Position numbers and translations under genes: made by a program
Assembly (NCBI GenBank): GCA_030068145.1
Contig: JAPJBO010000363.1
Location: 62,001 to 126,000 of the forward strand
Origin: Diplonema papillatum
Lineage: Eukaryota > Euglenozoa > Diplonemea > Diplonemida > Diplonemidae
Length of the DNA stretch: 64,000 bases
Direction: 5' to 3'
In this document: one piece after another, positions 1 through 10,429 of the stretch
How positions within the stretch are numbered: position 1 is the first letter of the stretch
Layout: each line of letters opens with the position of its first letter
Notes under the pieces: model-generated
Database searches by the model: none
Told to the model about the DNA's origin: nothing
The model's input: only the letters and a program-made list of their open reading frames with translations

Positions 1-860
1 GCCGTTCTAGTTTCGGAGCAAGTCTGGAAGGAGGATTGAGCAATCTTTACAAACACACGAGTGTGACCCGACCCATCCGAGCGCACTCAGCAGCAGTGAC
101 GCGTCGGCAATGCACTTCAGGATGAGACCGCCGTTGTGAATCGACGGCCAGCGCATGACGGCACTGAACGTAGTGGTTCGCAGAGAGCTACTACAAAGAA
201 GGAGGGGGGGATGGGAAGGAAAAAGCACCTCCGGGTTCATATAATTCACAAGGGTAATCTTTTGATAAACTCTAATTCTTCTTCTTGCTTGTTTCGTGTT
301 TGCTTTCGGACAGAAGCTTGCATTGGTCCGGCCAGTATGCCTTTTTTTGCATAAGCATCTGCTTCGTAGGAAATACTCGCGGAGGTCACCCCGTTGCAGA
401 ACCTCGACGGAGGAAAATGCACTGCCCACTTGAACCGCAGGTAAACTTGGGGTTCAAGCCGGGCTCAAGCGCTCGACAACGAAGACCCGTCCGCAGGCTC
501 CGTCGAAATAAGCACCGGGCGGCCCGCATAATTCTTTTTCGAAGCGTTTTTTTTTTTTTTTTTTGAGGGATGATCAGGGATTATTCCGGTCCCCAAAATT
601 CGGGGAAAATCATGGTTAAAAAGTCTGTAGCATGGCCGGAAAGACTTTTTTTTTCCACGTTGAGCGAGGGTTTTTTTAATGACCTGTAATCCTGGTATGC
701 GACCTGGGTGTGTTGCTGCTTCGCCACTTTGGTGTAGACCCCACTTGCGGGTCTTGCGGCCGTGACACTGGCCTTGCAGGCACAAAAATCTTTCACCAGA
801 AACTCCCGTGGTTAAAAAACCTTTTTTAACCGGCCTGTTTTGAGAACACACTTTTTTTAG
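1..860. other. gene-free stretch
   Basis: No open frame here has a recognisable domain or coding-like composition. The stretch holds T-rich runs (around 547-564) and short low-complexity segments. Nothing else is supported. Confidence 0.5.
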
Positions 861-1115
861 AGGTAAAGTTCGCTTGAAATTCCGGGGTTTTAGGGTCTCC
901 GTGTGACCATTCATGAATGGGTTCTCTTAGAGCAAGAAAGGGCTATGTGGTTACGGGTTGTATATTGCGTGCACGCTTTCGTTATGGGTTATGGCTAGCC
1001 ATGTCCGGGACTGTTTGTGACCGACACCAAGTACATTCCTTCGTGGAGTGTAGTCTTGGGCCCCCCACGTTCTACAAGTTGAGCAGGGGTTGCCTTGTAG
1101 CCCGTACCGGTCTGT
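861..1115 (+). repeat. dispersed repeat, B and D modules
   Basis: Positions 866-935 carry module B, with core TTTTAGGGTCTCC, also seen near 1690, 11450, 12875, 13965, 28925 and 32470. Positions 1008-1115 carry module D, starting near GCGACCGACACCA in the other copies, which recurs at 14625-14722 and in part at 12993. B lies upstream of D at three loci, so they look like parts of one degraded interspersed element. No coding capacity or clear ends were found. Confidence 0.6.
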
Positions 1116-1664
1116 TGTCCGCGTTTATATGTATTTTCTCGCAGTGTGGTGCTTGGATTTCGCGGCACTTGCGGTGCTTCTTTTTTTGGTGAAGAAATAG
1201 TTTTTTAACCATGCAGGATAATCCCTGGGGGTGATGAGCCATCGTCGCGGGGGGGGTCGCTTCACACAATCAGAGCGAGAAACGCACCTATTGTTTTTTT
1301 GCTTGTGTGTTCGACTGGCCGAAGTCAGCCTTTGAATCGGCGCCGCGCGGCGGTATGTCGCCGGGTGCGTTGTGGCCACCGCAGCGAAGAAGTGTGGTAA
1401 ACCGGGAATGCCATAAACCGCAGTACCGGGACAACGACTGGACAGAGGTGCAGCCTTTTTTTCTTCCGTTTTGCTATCGGGGTCAACTCCACACGTTGGC
1501 GAGTGAGCTGGTCTGGACCGCTCAACTGCAAATCGGGCGTTACGCGCGCTCCGATACTGAGTAGTCCAGGGACGACAGAGAACCTTTTTGTACGTGAGTA
1601 CAAGTCTTCTCTTCGCAGGAGTTCCTGAGCGGTTGTAGACGTTGACTAATCGATAATCAAAAAA

Positions 1665-1765
1665 AAAAAAAAAAAAGACCCTGCATTTCGGGGTTCGGTG
1701 TTTTAGGTGTCTCCGGTTGACCGTTGAGGCTGGGAGTCGGGTAGTGTGAGGGATGTAGGCACGAA
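1665..1765 (+). repeat. dispersed repeat, B module copy
   Basis: A diverged B copy follows a poly-A run at 1660-1677. It shares GGTTCGGTGTTTTAGG and GTCTCCGGTTGACC with the copy at 12875-12930, and both continue into a similar tail ending in an ACTTTAACTACGGC motif. Function unknown. Confidence 0.6.
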
Positions 1766-1902
1766 TGCACACTTTAACTACGGCTTTTTCCCCCCGGCCG
1801 ATCCCGCTTTGAAGATTTAGACCGACAGTCTAAATCCGCAACGTAAACGTATCCAGGCATCTTGTTAAGAACCATCCATCCATCCATCAGCCGGCTGGGG
1901 GA

Positions 1903-2114
1903 ATTGCAAGAACGTGCTTGGAATGGGTATGTGCTCAACACCGCACTGGTCCCGTCTGCGCCGTGTTTTCGGTCCTTTAAGCCACGGACACATGAGGCGG
2001 ACCATCATCAGCGTGGAACCTGAGTGTCGGCCGACAGGACTGCGGTGTGAGTCTGGTTTGTCAGGCGGCTGTCGGTACCTCGTCACAGCCAGGACCACCC
2101 GTGCTACTAGAGCA
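1903..2114 (+). mobile_element. short element E, copy 1, with 15-bp TSD
   Basis: About 210 bp that recurs at 19689-19893 with high identity. It is bracketed by an exact 15-bp direct repeat, CAGCCGGCTGGGGGA, at 1888-1902 and 2115-2129. Different flanking repeats at the two loci argue for true mobility. No terminal inverted repeats, no A-rich tail and no clear RNA polymerase III B box are visible, so the class (SINE-like retroposon or MITE) is open. Confidence 0.7.
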
Positions 2115-2360
2115 CAGCCGGCTGGGGGAGGGGGGTCTCGTTTATCCGGCCATCCGGCCAAAGTGGCTGAACGTTAACAAGAAGGCTGAACGTATCCCCC
2201 GGAAGTCTTGCTCCCTTTTATTGGACCGCAAAAAAAACGGGCCCAGTAGCGGGCAGGGTCGCATACTTTGGCTGATGTGCAGGGCTTCCAGCTCAACTGC
2301 TAGCGGGCTTCGGGGTCGCTGTGATGTTCGAAGCCGCCAAAAAGGTTCTCACGCCAGTTA

Positions 2361-3480
2361 ATTTTCTATAGATTCAGACGCCCGGATAAAGGCACGCGCG
2401 ACCCTTCCTTGTGCCCAAGGAGACTACAGGAGCCCCGCTCCTGTAGTCTGACCCAGACCCACCTGTGCCCAAGAGGCCTTGGACAGCCACGGGAAGTCCC
2501 GTGCAGGCTATACCTGTGTCGCATGAATAGCCGCAGGGTACAGGCCCACACCAGTTCATTTTCTATATAGATTCGGACGCCCGGGTATTCCTTGTGTCCA
2601 AGGAGACTACAGGAGCCCCGCTTCATGACCCCCCTGTGCCCAAGAGGCCTTGGACAGCCACGGGAAGTCTCGTGAGGGTCATACATGCGTTGCACGAGTA
2701 GCTGCAGGCGACGGGTTCATTTTCTAGACTGTTTCTATAAGAGTCGGTCGCCTGGATGGAGGCGCGCGCGACCCTTCCTGTCTGCCCAAGGAGACAGGAG
2801 GAGTATAGTTGTGTATGATACAACAGGCGCAGCCCCGCTCTCATAACCCGTCTGTGCCCAAGAGGCCTAGGACAACCACGGGAAGTCCCGTGCATGTGCC
2901 GCATGACTAGCCGCAGGTTACAGGCCCACGTCAGTTCATTTTCTATAGATTCGGACGCCCGGATAGGGGCACGCGCGACCCTTCCTTGTGCCCAAGGAGA
3001 CTACAGGAGCCCCGCTTCATGACCCCCCTGTGCCCAAGAGACCTTGGACAGCCACGGGAAGTCGTGAGGGTCGTACTTGTGTTGCATGAGTAGCTGCTGG
3101 CGACGGGCCCACGCTTCCAGTTCATTTCTGGACTGTTTCTATAAGAATCGGACGCCCGGATGGAGGCGCGCGACCCTTCCTGTCTGCCCAAGGAGACCGC
3201 AGGAGGAAAGTTGTGTGCGATACAGGCGCAGCCCGCTCCATGACCCATCTGTGCCCAAGCGGCCTTGGACAGCCACGTGAAGTACCTGTGTCGCATGAAT
3301 AGCCGCAGGTTACAGGCCCACGCCAGTTCATTTTCTATAGATTCGGACGCCCGGATAAAGGCACGCGCGATCTTTCCTTGTGCCCAAGGAGCCTACAGGA
3401 GTACAGTTGTGTGCGATACAACACGCGCAGCCCACTCACTTGTGCCCACGAGGCCTTGGACAGCCACGGGAAGGCTCGTG
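2361..3480. repeat. ~190-bp satellite, about six units
   Basis: Units begin at about 2361, 2555, 2716, 2936, 3119 and 3327 with TTCATTTTCTATAGATTC-like starts. Each contains CGGACGCCCGGAT, two conserved blocks around TGTGCCCAAG and a GGCCTTGGACAGCCACGGGA block. Units vary from about 160 to 220 bp by internal deletions. Minus-strand frames give repetitive peptides that are by-products of the repeat. Confidence 0.85.
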
Positions 3481-3960
3481 TGGAGTTCTGCGACAAATAC
3501 AAGCACTCGTCACAGAAGATGCCAAGGGTACCTAATTACGAAGGGAGGTTACCGGTACCTTGGGTACGAATGCTTGGTAGCTTGACACCACCGTGTGGTA
3601 GGGTCTTCTCCCGTTCTGGAGAGTTGCTTGGTTTCCGATGCGCTGAACTGGCTTTCGAGTTTTAAGGATCCGTACTTTGTGTCTATGGTCGACAAGGCGG
3701 ATTGGTGTTCGGTACGGCTGGCACCTGCTAGTTCGTCTGTTGGGTGGTCCTTTCAGCTGTGGTTTAGAGTGTAAGTTTTCTATGTCTGTACTCACACTAT
3801 TGTACGTACATTTTCGTTCTTTGTTTGTGTAGAGACGCGCACGGCGGGAGGGCCGCCGAGTTGGGTCTTTGCCGTGGAAAATGGGCGGCTCTGGTGATAC
3901 AGCAGCGCGGGCAGAGACCTCAGCAAAAACCCCCTTGCGCGAGGAGGCAAGAAAGGAGGG

Positions 3961-3992
<32 letters not shown>

Positions 3993-4278
3993 GCGTTCAG
4001 GATTTGTTTGCAAAACGGGGCTTGGACATTCTCTTTTGTGCCTCCGACGATCCCGCGGGACGTACAGATTGGTGTCTTTTCTTTTTGCTTGAGTTTGTTT
4101 TGTGAGGTTCAGCTACACGTGGTCGATTGGCGGGGGGGTGTTTGATGCTAGCATCAAGTCTTCTTCGCGGAATGCAGAGTCCTATTTTCTGTTCTTTTCT
4201 TTCTTTCGTTGTCGGGGGGAAAATCTTAGTTTGTAGGGGGTCGTAGTAAGGGGGGGGCTAGGCTCTTTTTCATTCTTC
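3481..4278. other. gene-free stretch with a 30-base G run
   Basis: No supported gene. There is an uninterrupted G30 run at 3964-3993, and a fragment of repeat family C around 4140-4230 (a TTGATGCTAGCATCAAG-like palindrome and GGGGGAAAATCTTAG, in permuted order relative to other copies). Confidence 0.6.
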
Positions 4279-4413
4279 CACGGTGAGGTCCAGCCTCAGA
4301 AGCTGGAGTTAAAAAGTCAGTCACACCCGAAAAGCGGGTACAACCAAAACGCGTGTAAATCCGCTTTTTTAACACCAGCTTTAACTCCAGCCTGCTGAGG
4401 CTACCCCACCGTG
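4279..4413. mobile_element. 135-bp MITE-like inverted repeat, copy 1
   Basis: The ends are inverted copies: left CACGGTGAGGTCCAGCCTC and right (reverse complement) CACGGTGGGGTAGCCTC, followed on both sides by a CTGGAGTTAAA block. A related 120-bp copy lies at 19922-20041. No coding capacity and no convincing TSD. The superfamily cannot be assigned. Confidence 0.65.
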
Positions 4414-4435
4414 TGTTTTCGAGCTTTTTTTTTTT

Positions 4436-4929
4436 GAGTGAAATGTCGTACATGTCCGACATAGTTTCAAAAGTTGTCGTACATGTCCGACATAGTTTCA
4501 AAAGTTGTCCTATATGTCCGACATAGTTTCGGAAGTTGTCTTATATGTCCGACATAGTTTCAAAGTTGTCTTATATGTCTGACAAAGTTTCAAAGTTGTC
4601 TTATATGTCCGACATAGTTTTGGATGTCCGACAAAGTTTCAAAAGTTGTCTTATATGTCCGACATGGTTTTGCGACTACATGTCCGACATAGTTTCATTA
4701 GTTGCCTTATATGTCCGACATAGTTTCAAAAGCTGTCGTATATGTCCGACACAGTTTCAAAAGTTGTCAAAGGTGTCCGACATTATTTCAAAGTTGTCTT
4801 ACATGTCTGACAAAGTTTCAGAAGTTGTCTTACATGTCCGACATAGTTTCTGAGCATGTCCGACATAGTTTTATTAGTTGTCTTATATGTCCGAAATCGT
4901 TTCAGAAGTTGTCTTTCACGTCCACAGCA
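4436..4929 (+). repeat. left terminal array of the MULE (~31 bp x ~16)
   Basis: The unit core is TGTCCGACATAGTTTC, then AAAAGTTGTC, then TTATA or GTACA. About 16 units are recognisable; several are shortened to about 16-25 bp. Orientation is opposite to the array at 8932-9634. In-frame peptides across the array are by-products of a near-multiple-of-three unit. Confidence 0.9.
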
Positions 4930-5634
4930 TAGTTCTCGGATTTCTACTTCAACCGGGGTCTGCATGTTCCCCTTTCCCACCCTTCTATTTTCCCTCGGGT
5001 GTTTATTGTGGTGTTAAAAAGCAATATCTGTGGACCAAAATAGCAAGAACCTGACCCTAAGGAAAAGGCCAGAACGTTGTTTGATGTTCCCAGGGTTGGA
5101 AGGTGTTCTCTTGTATTCCTGATTAGGGATACTGTACGCGGGTGTAGCACCTTGTCCGCCTCTATTTCATTTGCAGCCGCCTGGCTCCTCCCGACGCAGT
5201 TGACTGGAGGGTTTCGTGACCAGTACCCGACACCGCCATGATTCGAGCTGTTCGAGAAGAACGGGGAGGAAACGTGGTCTGCATCGTAAAGAAGAAATGA
5301 CGGTTCCCGATTGAAGGTTCTTCAGGACAACAATGAGGTTGAAGAATGGGGGTGATTACCAGGCCTTTTTCGCGCAGGCTCTGGGGGTGACGCCTCACTT
5401 GACTGGTGTCTCTAAACGAGGGGTCACGGACCGTGGAAAAATGAGGACACGTCACCAAAAAACAGTAAAAATGATGAGGGGTGGAAATCGCTTTTCGGCA
5501 TCGGCATCCGAGCATTAGGGGACGGGCATCGGCATCCGAGCATTAGGAGGCGGGGAATAACTGATCCAGCTTTACTAGACACTGGGTGATTTCTGGCTGA
5601 GGGGGCCAATGTTGTTTCGGTTCCGCATCTACGA
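4930..5634. other. MULE interior, 3' of the transposase gene
   Basis: This lies between the left array and the transposase stop. It has no supported gene. A 31-bp tandem duplication containing GGCATCCGAGCATTAGG is at about 5500-5555. It probably serves as the 3' untranslated region of the transposase transcript. Confidence 0.5.
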
Positions 5635-8394
5635 CTACATGGCCAACTGTACGACAGAGCGATGATTCTGCTTGATGCCCTGCAGCAGGCGAGTGGGTCT
5701 CGTCGTCATCAACCAGTACTGCCCCTGGTCATTAAGGAGAGGGATGGAGGTGACCGTGCTTCCTGGTGGCACTGTGTTCGTCAGCTTCCACTGAACGTTC
5801 CTTGTACCAATCTCGCATGTGAAGACGGCGAGTTGAACCTTGAACGCGCACGCCATGAGCAGCAGGGTCATGGCATCCGGGGGTGTGCCAACCCTATTCT
5901 GAACTCGTTTCCACCCACTGTAGGCATCGCTTCCGCCCATCTGCCTTTCAAATCTTTGCACAATATCCGCACTCAGGGGCTGCGCGAATAGATTCTTCTG
6001 CAAGAGGGCATGGGGGTTAGCCTTCTCTCGGAACTGAAAGAAATACCAAAAGTTAGCTGCTGTTAAGCAGCTGTAGAAGGACCCGTTCTTAGGTGTGGTC
6101 GGTGAAAGTTTCACCCCTGACTTTACTATGGCTTCGCGCAGCTGACGGGAACAAGTTTCACCCACCACAACCTGTCCCACTGGCTGCACCAGAGCTTCTT
6201 CCCCGTGCGTGTCTTCTCTTTCTGGTATGGGAGGGTTTGCAGGTGGGTTTGTGCACCTCCGTTTGTTGTGCCCGGTCTTCAGACAGCGCGAACAAAGTGA
6301 GCGTCTCTTGGCGAGAGGTAGCTGGGCTTCTTCGTCTGCACCCGGCAGGCGCTTCTTCTTCCGTCCTCTTCGCTTGAATACAGGGGGTGGTTGGAGCTCG
6401 TCATCTTCGAGATCCAGTTCTGGAAGAGGCAGAACTCCGTTCGCGTACAGCTGGTTGTATGCCTCGACCTTGAAACACCCAGGAACATACTGCTCGGGAT
6501 CCTTTTCTGCCTTGCGCATTGCCGCAATGGCGTGGACACAGGGAAGCCCGGTGACCCGTTCTGTGCGCATGCATGTGCACGAGAAACTTTCATCTGTCAG
6601 TACGACAGCATGCCGCGTGCCGTGCCTCTTCGTCTCCGCGACTTCAAACTTCGTCCGCGTGGATACCGTCACGACCCACTGGTCCCACTCATGCTGCACA
6701 CGCGCCAGTTTCAGCGCAACCTTCGGTGTAGGCTCTGTGTTGCTGTGCATGTGCAAGGCGCCCCTCCTTTCTGAGAACGTCCCCATGGTACGGGAACGAA
6801 GCACCTCAAACACCGAAAGGATGTCGCGGGCCTGTCTTGCCGCTCGCACAACATTGTTGTGCGATTCCGACCTGTTGGTCGTGTACTCCTCGTACCGGCA
6901 CGTTCCGGTGTACGCGTCGGAGAGGACGTCCTTCAGAGGAGCCAGGTAGTCGGCCACGACGGGACGCTTCTCCCGGAGTTCTTTAAGGACTTTCCGGTAT
7001 GCCCTGGCGGTTGGTGCCTCCGCTAGTTTCGCAACGTAGTGCGCGTGTTTCCTTCCGAACTGCGTCTTCACGTTGCGCTTCACGTGTTCCGAGCAAGCCA
7101 GGTGCTTGCAGTTCGGAAACACGGCCGGAAGGGCGGCCGCCAGACCTTTGTCGCGGTCGGATATCACCGTAAACTCGCGAGCAGACGCGTCCTTTAGACA
7201 CTCCAAGAAGCGTGTCCAGTTGGCGGTGTCTTCCGTTGTGCCCAGACCGTACGCGACGGGGACAGTGAGACCGTTGGCATCGGTCCCCACAGCGATGAAC
7301 ATAGTCTCGCCCCCTGCTGTGTGGCACGCGTCAGTCGAAAGAATCGGTCTGATCCACTCGGTTGCTTTCCTCATGGCGCCGAGGGCCATAAAAGCGAAAG
7401 AAAAAACCTCCGTACCGTTCTCCTCTGTGGTGTGATGCACACTGCAGTGCGCATCCGGGTCCGATTGGACGATGGCCTCGAAATACGACCTGAGCTTCGC
7501 ATAAGAGGATTTACCATTCAGCATGTACAGGCTGGAGGCGGCTAGGAGAGCGTTGTACGCTACCGTTTTTGTAATGGCCAGAGAGAAATCTCTCTGAACG
7601 CGGCTCTTCACGTTGGCGGCGGTCAGGGCGGGGACATCCCACAACCACGTACAGATGAGCCGTCCTAGCCACTTTGCCACCCCTCTGCCCTGCAACTTTG
7701 TAGGCTCGTTTCGAAGGGAGCACGTGTGCTCGTGCACCTTTGACACACACAACAAGCCAGCAGCCCGTACCGACACCCGCGCCTTGCAGGTAAACTTACA
7801 TGCGTCATTTGTACTGGTTTTGTTTGTGCAGGAGAATTCGATTCTATCTGTCCACCGCTTCCTGGAAATGCAGAGGTGGCCATCCTTCAAACAGGATAGC
7901 CGGACGGTGTCGCAAAACACCTCTTCCGACACGAATCGCTTGCCTATCATGGGCATCGTGTTCTCAGCAAGGACGACTTCTTCATCTTTTTCGTTGTCGC
8001 CGGCATCTGCAAGCGCGGCATCTTCGTCGTCGCATTCGTCGCCTTCTTCGTCGTCGTCTTCTTCGTTGTCTTCTTCGTTGTCTTCTTCGTCGTCTGCTTC
8101 GTCGTCTTCTTCGTCGTCTTCTTCGTCGTCTTCTTCGTCGTCTTTTTCGTCGTTTTCTTCGTCGTCGTTGTCTGCAGACACGCGGTCGTCGTCACTGTCT
8201 CCGGGCCCGCGGTCGTCGAGGGGGTTTGCCCGAGTCAGGCTGCAGAGTGTCCGCACAAGACGTTCTGGCCTGTGCTTCATTGCGACAACCAGTTCATTCA
8301 CCTCCTCTTTGTGCTGGGCGGTGTAGGCCATAACCCTGGCGGCGTCTTCCTCGTTCTCAAATGGAAGCTCGTCCACTGTAACGAGTAGATCCAT
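5635..8394 (-). CDS. MuDR/MULE transposase with C-terminal OTU-like tail
   Basis: This is the transposase that would cut and integrate the surrounding element. The chosen start at 8394 gives 919 residues; the frame stays open to an earlier Met at 8625, but conserved-looking sequence starts here. In order: an acidic Asp/Glu tract (~67-123); a MuDR-type Cys/His zinc region (C189, C199, C203, H221, H223, C225); the DDE nuclease core with D355 in STDACH, D413 in SDRDKG, the C434-x2-H437 pair and E510 in NRSESHN; a SWIM finger (C606, C608, C619, H621); a CCHC knuckle (C701, C704, H709, C714); and a tail (~761-899) resembling an OTU fold. In the tail, the Asp-Gly-Asn-Cys site reads Asn-Gly-Ser-Phe and the C-terminal His position reads Gln, so it is probably inactive as a protease. 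All DDE and zinc residues are present. The domain calls are firm except for the OTU tail. Confidence 0.88.
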   Translation of the reverse strand: MDLLVTVDELPFENEEDAARVMAYTAQHKEEVNELVVAMKHRPERLVRTLCSLTRANPLDDRGPGDSDDDRVSADNDDEENDEKDDEEDDEEDDEEDDEADDEEDNEEDNEEDDDEEGDECDDEDAALADAGDNEKDEEVVLAENTMPMIGKRFVSEEVFCDTVRLSCLKDGHLCISRKRWTDRIEFSCTNKTSTNDACKFTCKARVSVRAAGLLCVSKVHEHTCSLRNEPTKLQGRGVAKWLGRLICTWLWDVPALTAANVKSRVQRDFSLAITKTVAYNALLAASSLYMLNGKSSYAKLRSYFEAIVQSDPDAHCSVHHTTEENGTEVFSFAFMALGAMRKATEWIRPILSTDACHTAGGETMFIAVGTDANGLTVPVAYGLGTTEDTANWTRFLECLKDASAREFTVISDRDKGLAAALPAVFPNCKHLACSEHVKRNVKTQFGRKHAHYVAKLAEAPTARAYRKVLKELREKRPVVADYLAPLKDVLSDAYTGTCRYEEYTTNRSESHNNVVRAARQARDILSVFEVLRSRTMGTFSERRGALHMHSNTEPTPKVALKLARVQHEWDQWVVTVSTRTKFEVAETKRHGTRHAVVLTDESFSCTCMRTERVTGLPCVHAIAAMRKAEKDPEQYVPGCFKVEAYNQLYANGVLPLPELDLEDDELQPPPVFKRRGRKKKRLPGADEEAQLPLAKRRSLCSRCLKTGHNKRRCTNPPANPPIPEREDTHGEEALVQPVGQVVVGETCSRQLREAIVKSGVKLSPTTPKNGSFYSCLTAANFWYFFQFREKANPHALLQKNLFAQPLSADIVQRFERQMGGSDAYSGWKRVQNRVGTPPDAMTLLLMACAFKVQLAVFTCEIGTRNVQWKLTNTVPPGSTVTSIPLLNDQGQYWLMTTRPTRLLQGIKQNHRSVVQLAM

Positions 8395-8931
8395 TTTGCA
8401 CTGCAGAACAGATACAGAGGCCACCCCTGCCTGTGACCAGTGACAAGGTACCCAGGTCGGCCGTGGGGGGTGTTTGGGGTTTTGTTTGGTAGGCTGCATG
8501 GCTATTTTGCCGTCCCACATGTCAACGTAAAAACTCATCCTCGATCGATACTCGAACTCAACTTTTGTGTACATAATTTGGTTCAAAAAGCAGTCGAACT
8601 CAACTTTTGTGGTAATGTGGTTCAAAGAGCAGGTTCAGAAGGTGCGTGGTTCAGGGGTGTGTAAGCAAAGTGATAGGATAGCTGGAGAAGTCTTCAGAAG
8701 GTGGTGAGGGTCATGACTGTGTTCGTTTGATCTGCCAGAAGGACAGATGGTGAGTAACCTAAAAGTATATACGACAACTTCTGAGACGTTCTGGCCTGTC
8801 GACACGAATTGCATTCCACAGACAGGAGGTCGACTTCTTCGTCTTCGTCTCTGTCGTCGTCGTCGGAAGTCTTCGTCGGCGCCTCTTGTGGCAACTCTCG
8901 CGGGTTAGCCCATGAAGGTATACCAAAGCTA
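8395..8931. other. MULE interior, 5' of the transposase gene
   Basis: It contains a ~48-bp tandem duplication at about 8543-8632 (TCGAACTCAACTTTTGTG twice). A minus-strand open stretch at 8694-8948 encodes an acidic segment (Asp/Glu-rich, then CNSC) that could be an upstream exon of the transposase. The sequence CTGTTCTGCAG just upstream of the 8394 start could be a splice acceptor. Neither point is strong. Confidence 0.35.
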
Positions 8932-9634
8932 TCGGACATATAAGACAACTCTTCAAACTATGTCGGACATGTAAGACAACTCTCCAAACTATGTCGGACA
9001 TGTAAGACAACTCTCCAAACTATGTCGGACATGTAAGACAACTCTCCAAACTATGTCGGACATGTAAGACAACTCTCCAAACTATGTCGGACATGTAAGA
9101 CAACATTTGAAAGTATATCGGACATATAAGACAACTTCTGAAACTATGTCAGACATATAAGACAACTTCTGAAACTATGTCGGACATATGAGACAACTTT
9201 GAAACTATGTCGGACATGCACGACAGTTCTGAAACTATGTCGGACATGTAAGACAATTTTCGAAACTATTTCGGACATATAAGACAACTCTGAAACTATG
9301 TCGGACATGCTCAGAAACTATGTCGGACACAGTTTGACACTTCTGAAACTATGTCGGACATATAAGACAACTTCTGAAACTATGTCGGACATGCTCTGAA
9401 ACTGTGTCGGACACGGTTAGACAACTTCTGAAACTATGTCGGACATATAAGACAACTTCTGAAACTATGTCGGACATATAAGACAACTTTTGAAACTATG
9501 TTGGACATATGAGACAACTTTGAAACTACGTCGGACATATAACAGGTTGAATTAAACTTTCCACAATCGTGAAACTTTCTCGGACATATAAGACAACTCC
9601 TGAAACTATGCCGGACATATAAGACAGTTTGTTC
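8932..9634 (-). repeat. right terminal array of the MULE (~31 bp x ~23)
   Basis: The unit core is ACTATGTCGGACATATAAGA followed by CAACTTCTGAA, the reverse complement of the left-array unit. The stretch 8962-9116 is the most homogeneous (five near-identical 31-bp units). The outer units are more variable, which suggests expansion from inside. The array is about 200 bp longer than the left one. Confidence 0.9.
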
Positions 9635-9645
9635 TTTTTTTTTTT

Positions 9646-10320
9646 GTTCTCCGTTTTCAACGAGAATAATCAACTCGCAAGAGCATGTCGCCACTGCACT
9701 ATGCCAGGACGTTCGGGAAGACGTTGGACCAACCTGAGGCAAGCACATGGAAAACTTAAACCAAAATCCACATGTGGTACCTGTGGATCCACACGTGGAA
9801 GCACACGTGGGGAAATAAAATCCGAAAAAATTAACGTGTGGAAATCCACACGTTCCACACGTGGAGCGTAAGCCCTACCCCCAGTGGCCAGCACGACGGA
9901 AACGCCTGCACGGCATCGGCTGACGGCATGTTTGGAGCCCTGACGATGATTCTACGAGGTGTAGTGTTCTTGACTTGATTCACTGCTTGCAAACTGACCC
10001 GAAACGAAACGGAGTGAGGGCGGCGTTCGTACCTTCTTGTAGCATAGATCGCAAAAGCGCGCGTCGCAGATATTCGCTTAATCCCGGAACATCAGAAGAT
10101 ACCTCTGCTTTGTTTGGCACACTTTCTGTTGCTTTCATTTGCTACTGTTATGTTGAAGCTATCACAGCAAGGACGCTCGGCACGGATTCGTCGAATTGCA
10201 GGCTTGGTTGGTTCACCTCAGCGCAGTGTTGCGCACGTGGACATCGTATTCGAAAAGGAGATCAGTAAGGAAGTTGCTCGTGGGATACCTTCACTGTCCC
10301 CTGTGTCTGTTGTAGTCAGG
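9646..10320. other. gene-free stretch with a CACGTG cluster
   Basis: No supported gene. Between 9768 and 9870 there are repeated CACACGTGGA and TCCACACGT motifs in both orientations, forming overlapping inverted repeats around CACGTG. Whether these are binding sites is unknown. Confidence 0.4.
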
Positions 10321-10321
10321 A

Positions 10322-10425
10322 GTGAAAGTTCACTTGAAACTCCACGGGGGGAAATCTTAGTTTGAAGTTTAGACAGAACACTGCCTCTCCATGTTTGATG
10401 CTAGCGCTCAATTCTTGTTGGCTGA
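10322..10425 (+). repeat. dispersed repeat, B/C junction copy
   Basis: It begins with the B start AGTGAAAGTTCACTTGAAAC and continues into module C: GGGGGGAAATCTTAGTTTGA, CAGAACACTGCCTC and TTGATGCTAGCGCTCAA. Other C copies are at 32235, 38088 and 40762. Confidence 0.65.
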
Positions 10426-10429
10426 TTCC

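Larger units (their letters stand above)
4436..9634 (-). mobile_element. Mutator-like (MULE) transposon with tandem-array ends
   Basis: A 5.2-kb element. Each end is an array of a ~31-bp repeat, and the arrays are in opposite orientation. The outer ends read GAGTGAAATGTC (left) and GAACAAACTGTC (right, reverse complement). Each is directly flanked by a run of 11 T (4425-4435 and 9635-9645), which fits the 9-11-bp TSD usual for MULEs, although a T run is weak evidence. The single large gene, a MuDR-type transposase, is on the minus strand. The element looks whole and possibly recent, because the gene is one uninterrupted frame. Confidence 0.8.

Noticed and set aside
4536-4932. Repetitive peptide frame (LSYMSDIVSK) in the left MULE array
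   Set aside because: By-product of the ~31-bp repeat; no start context, and interrupted by length variants.
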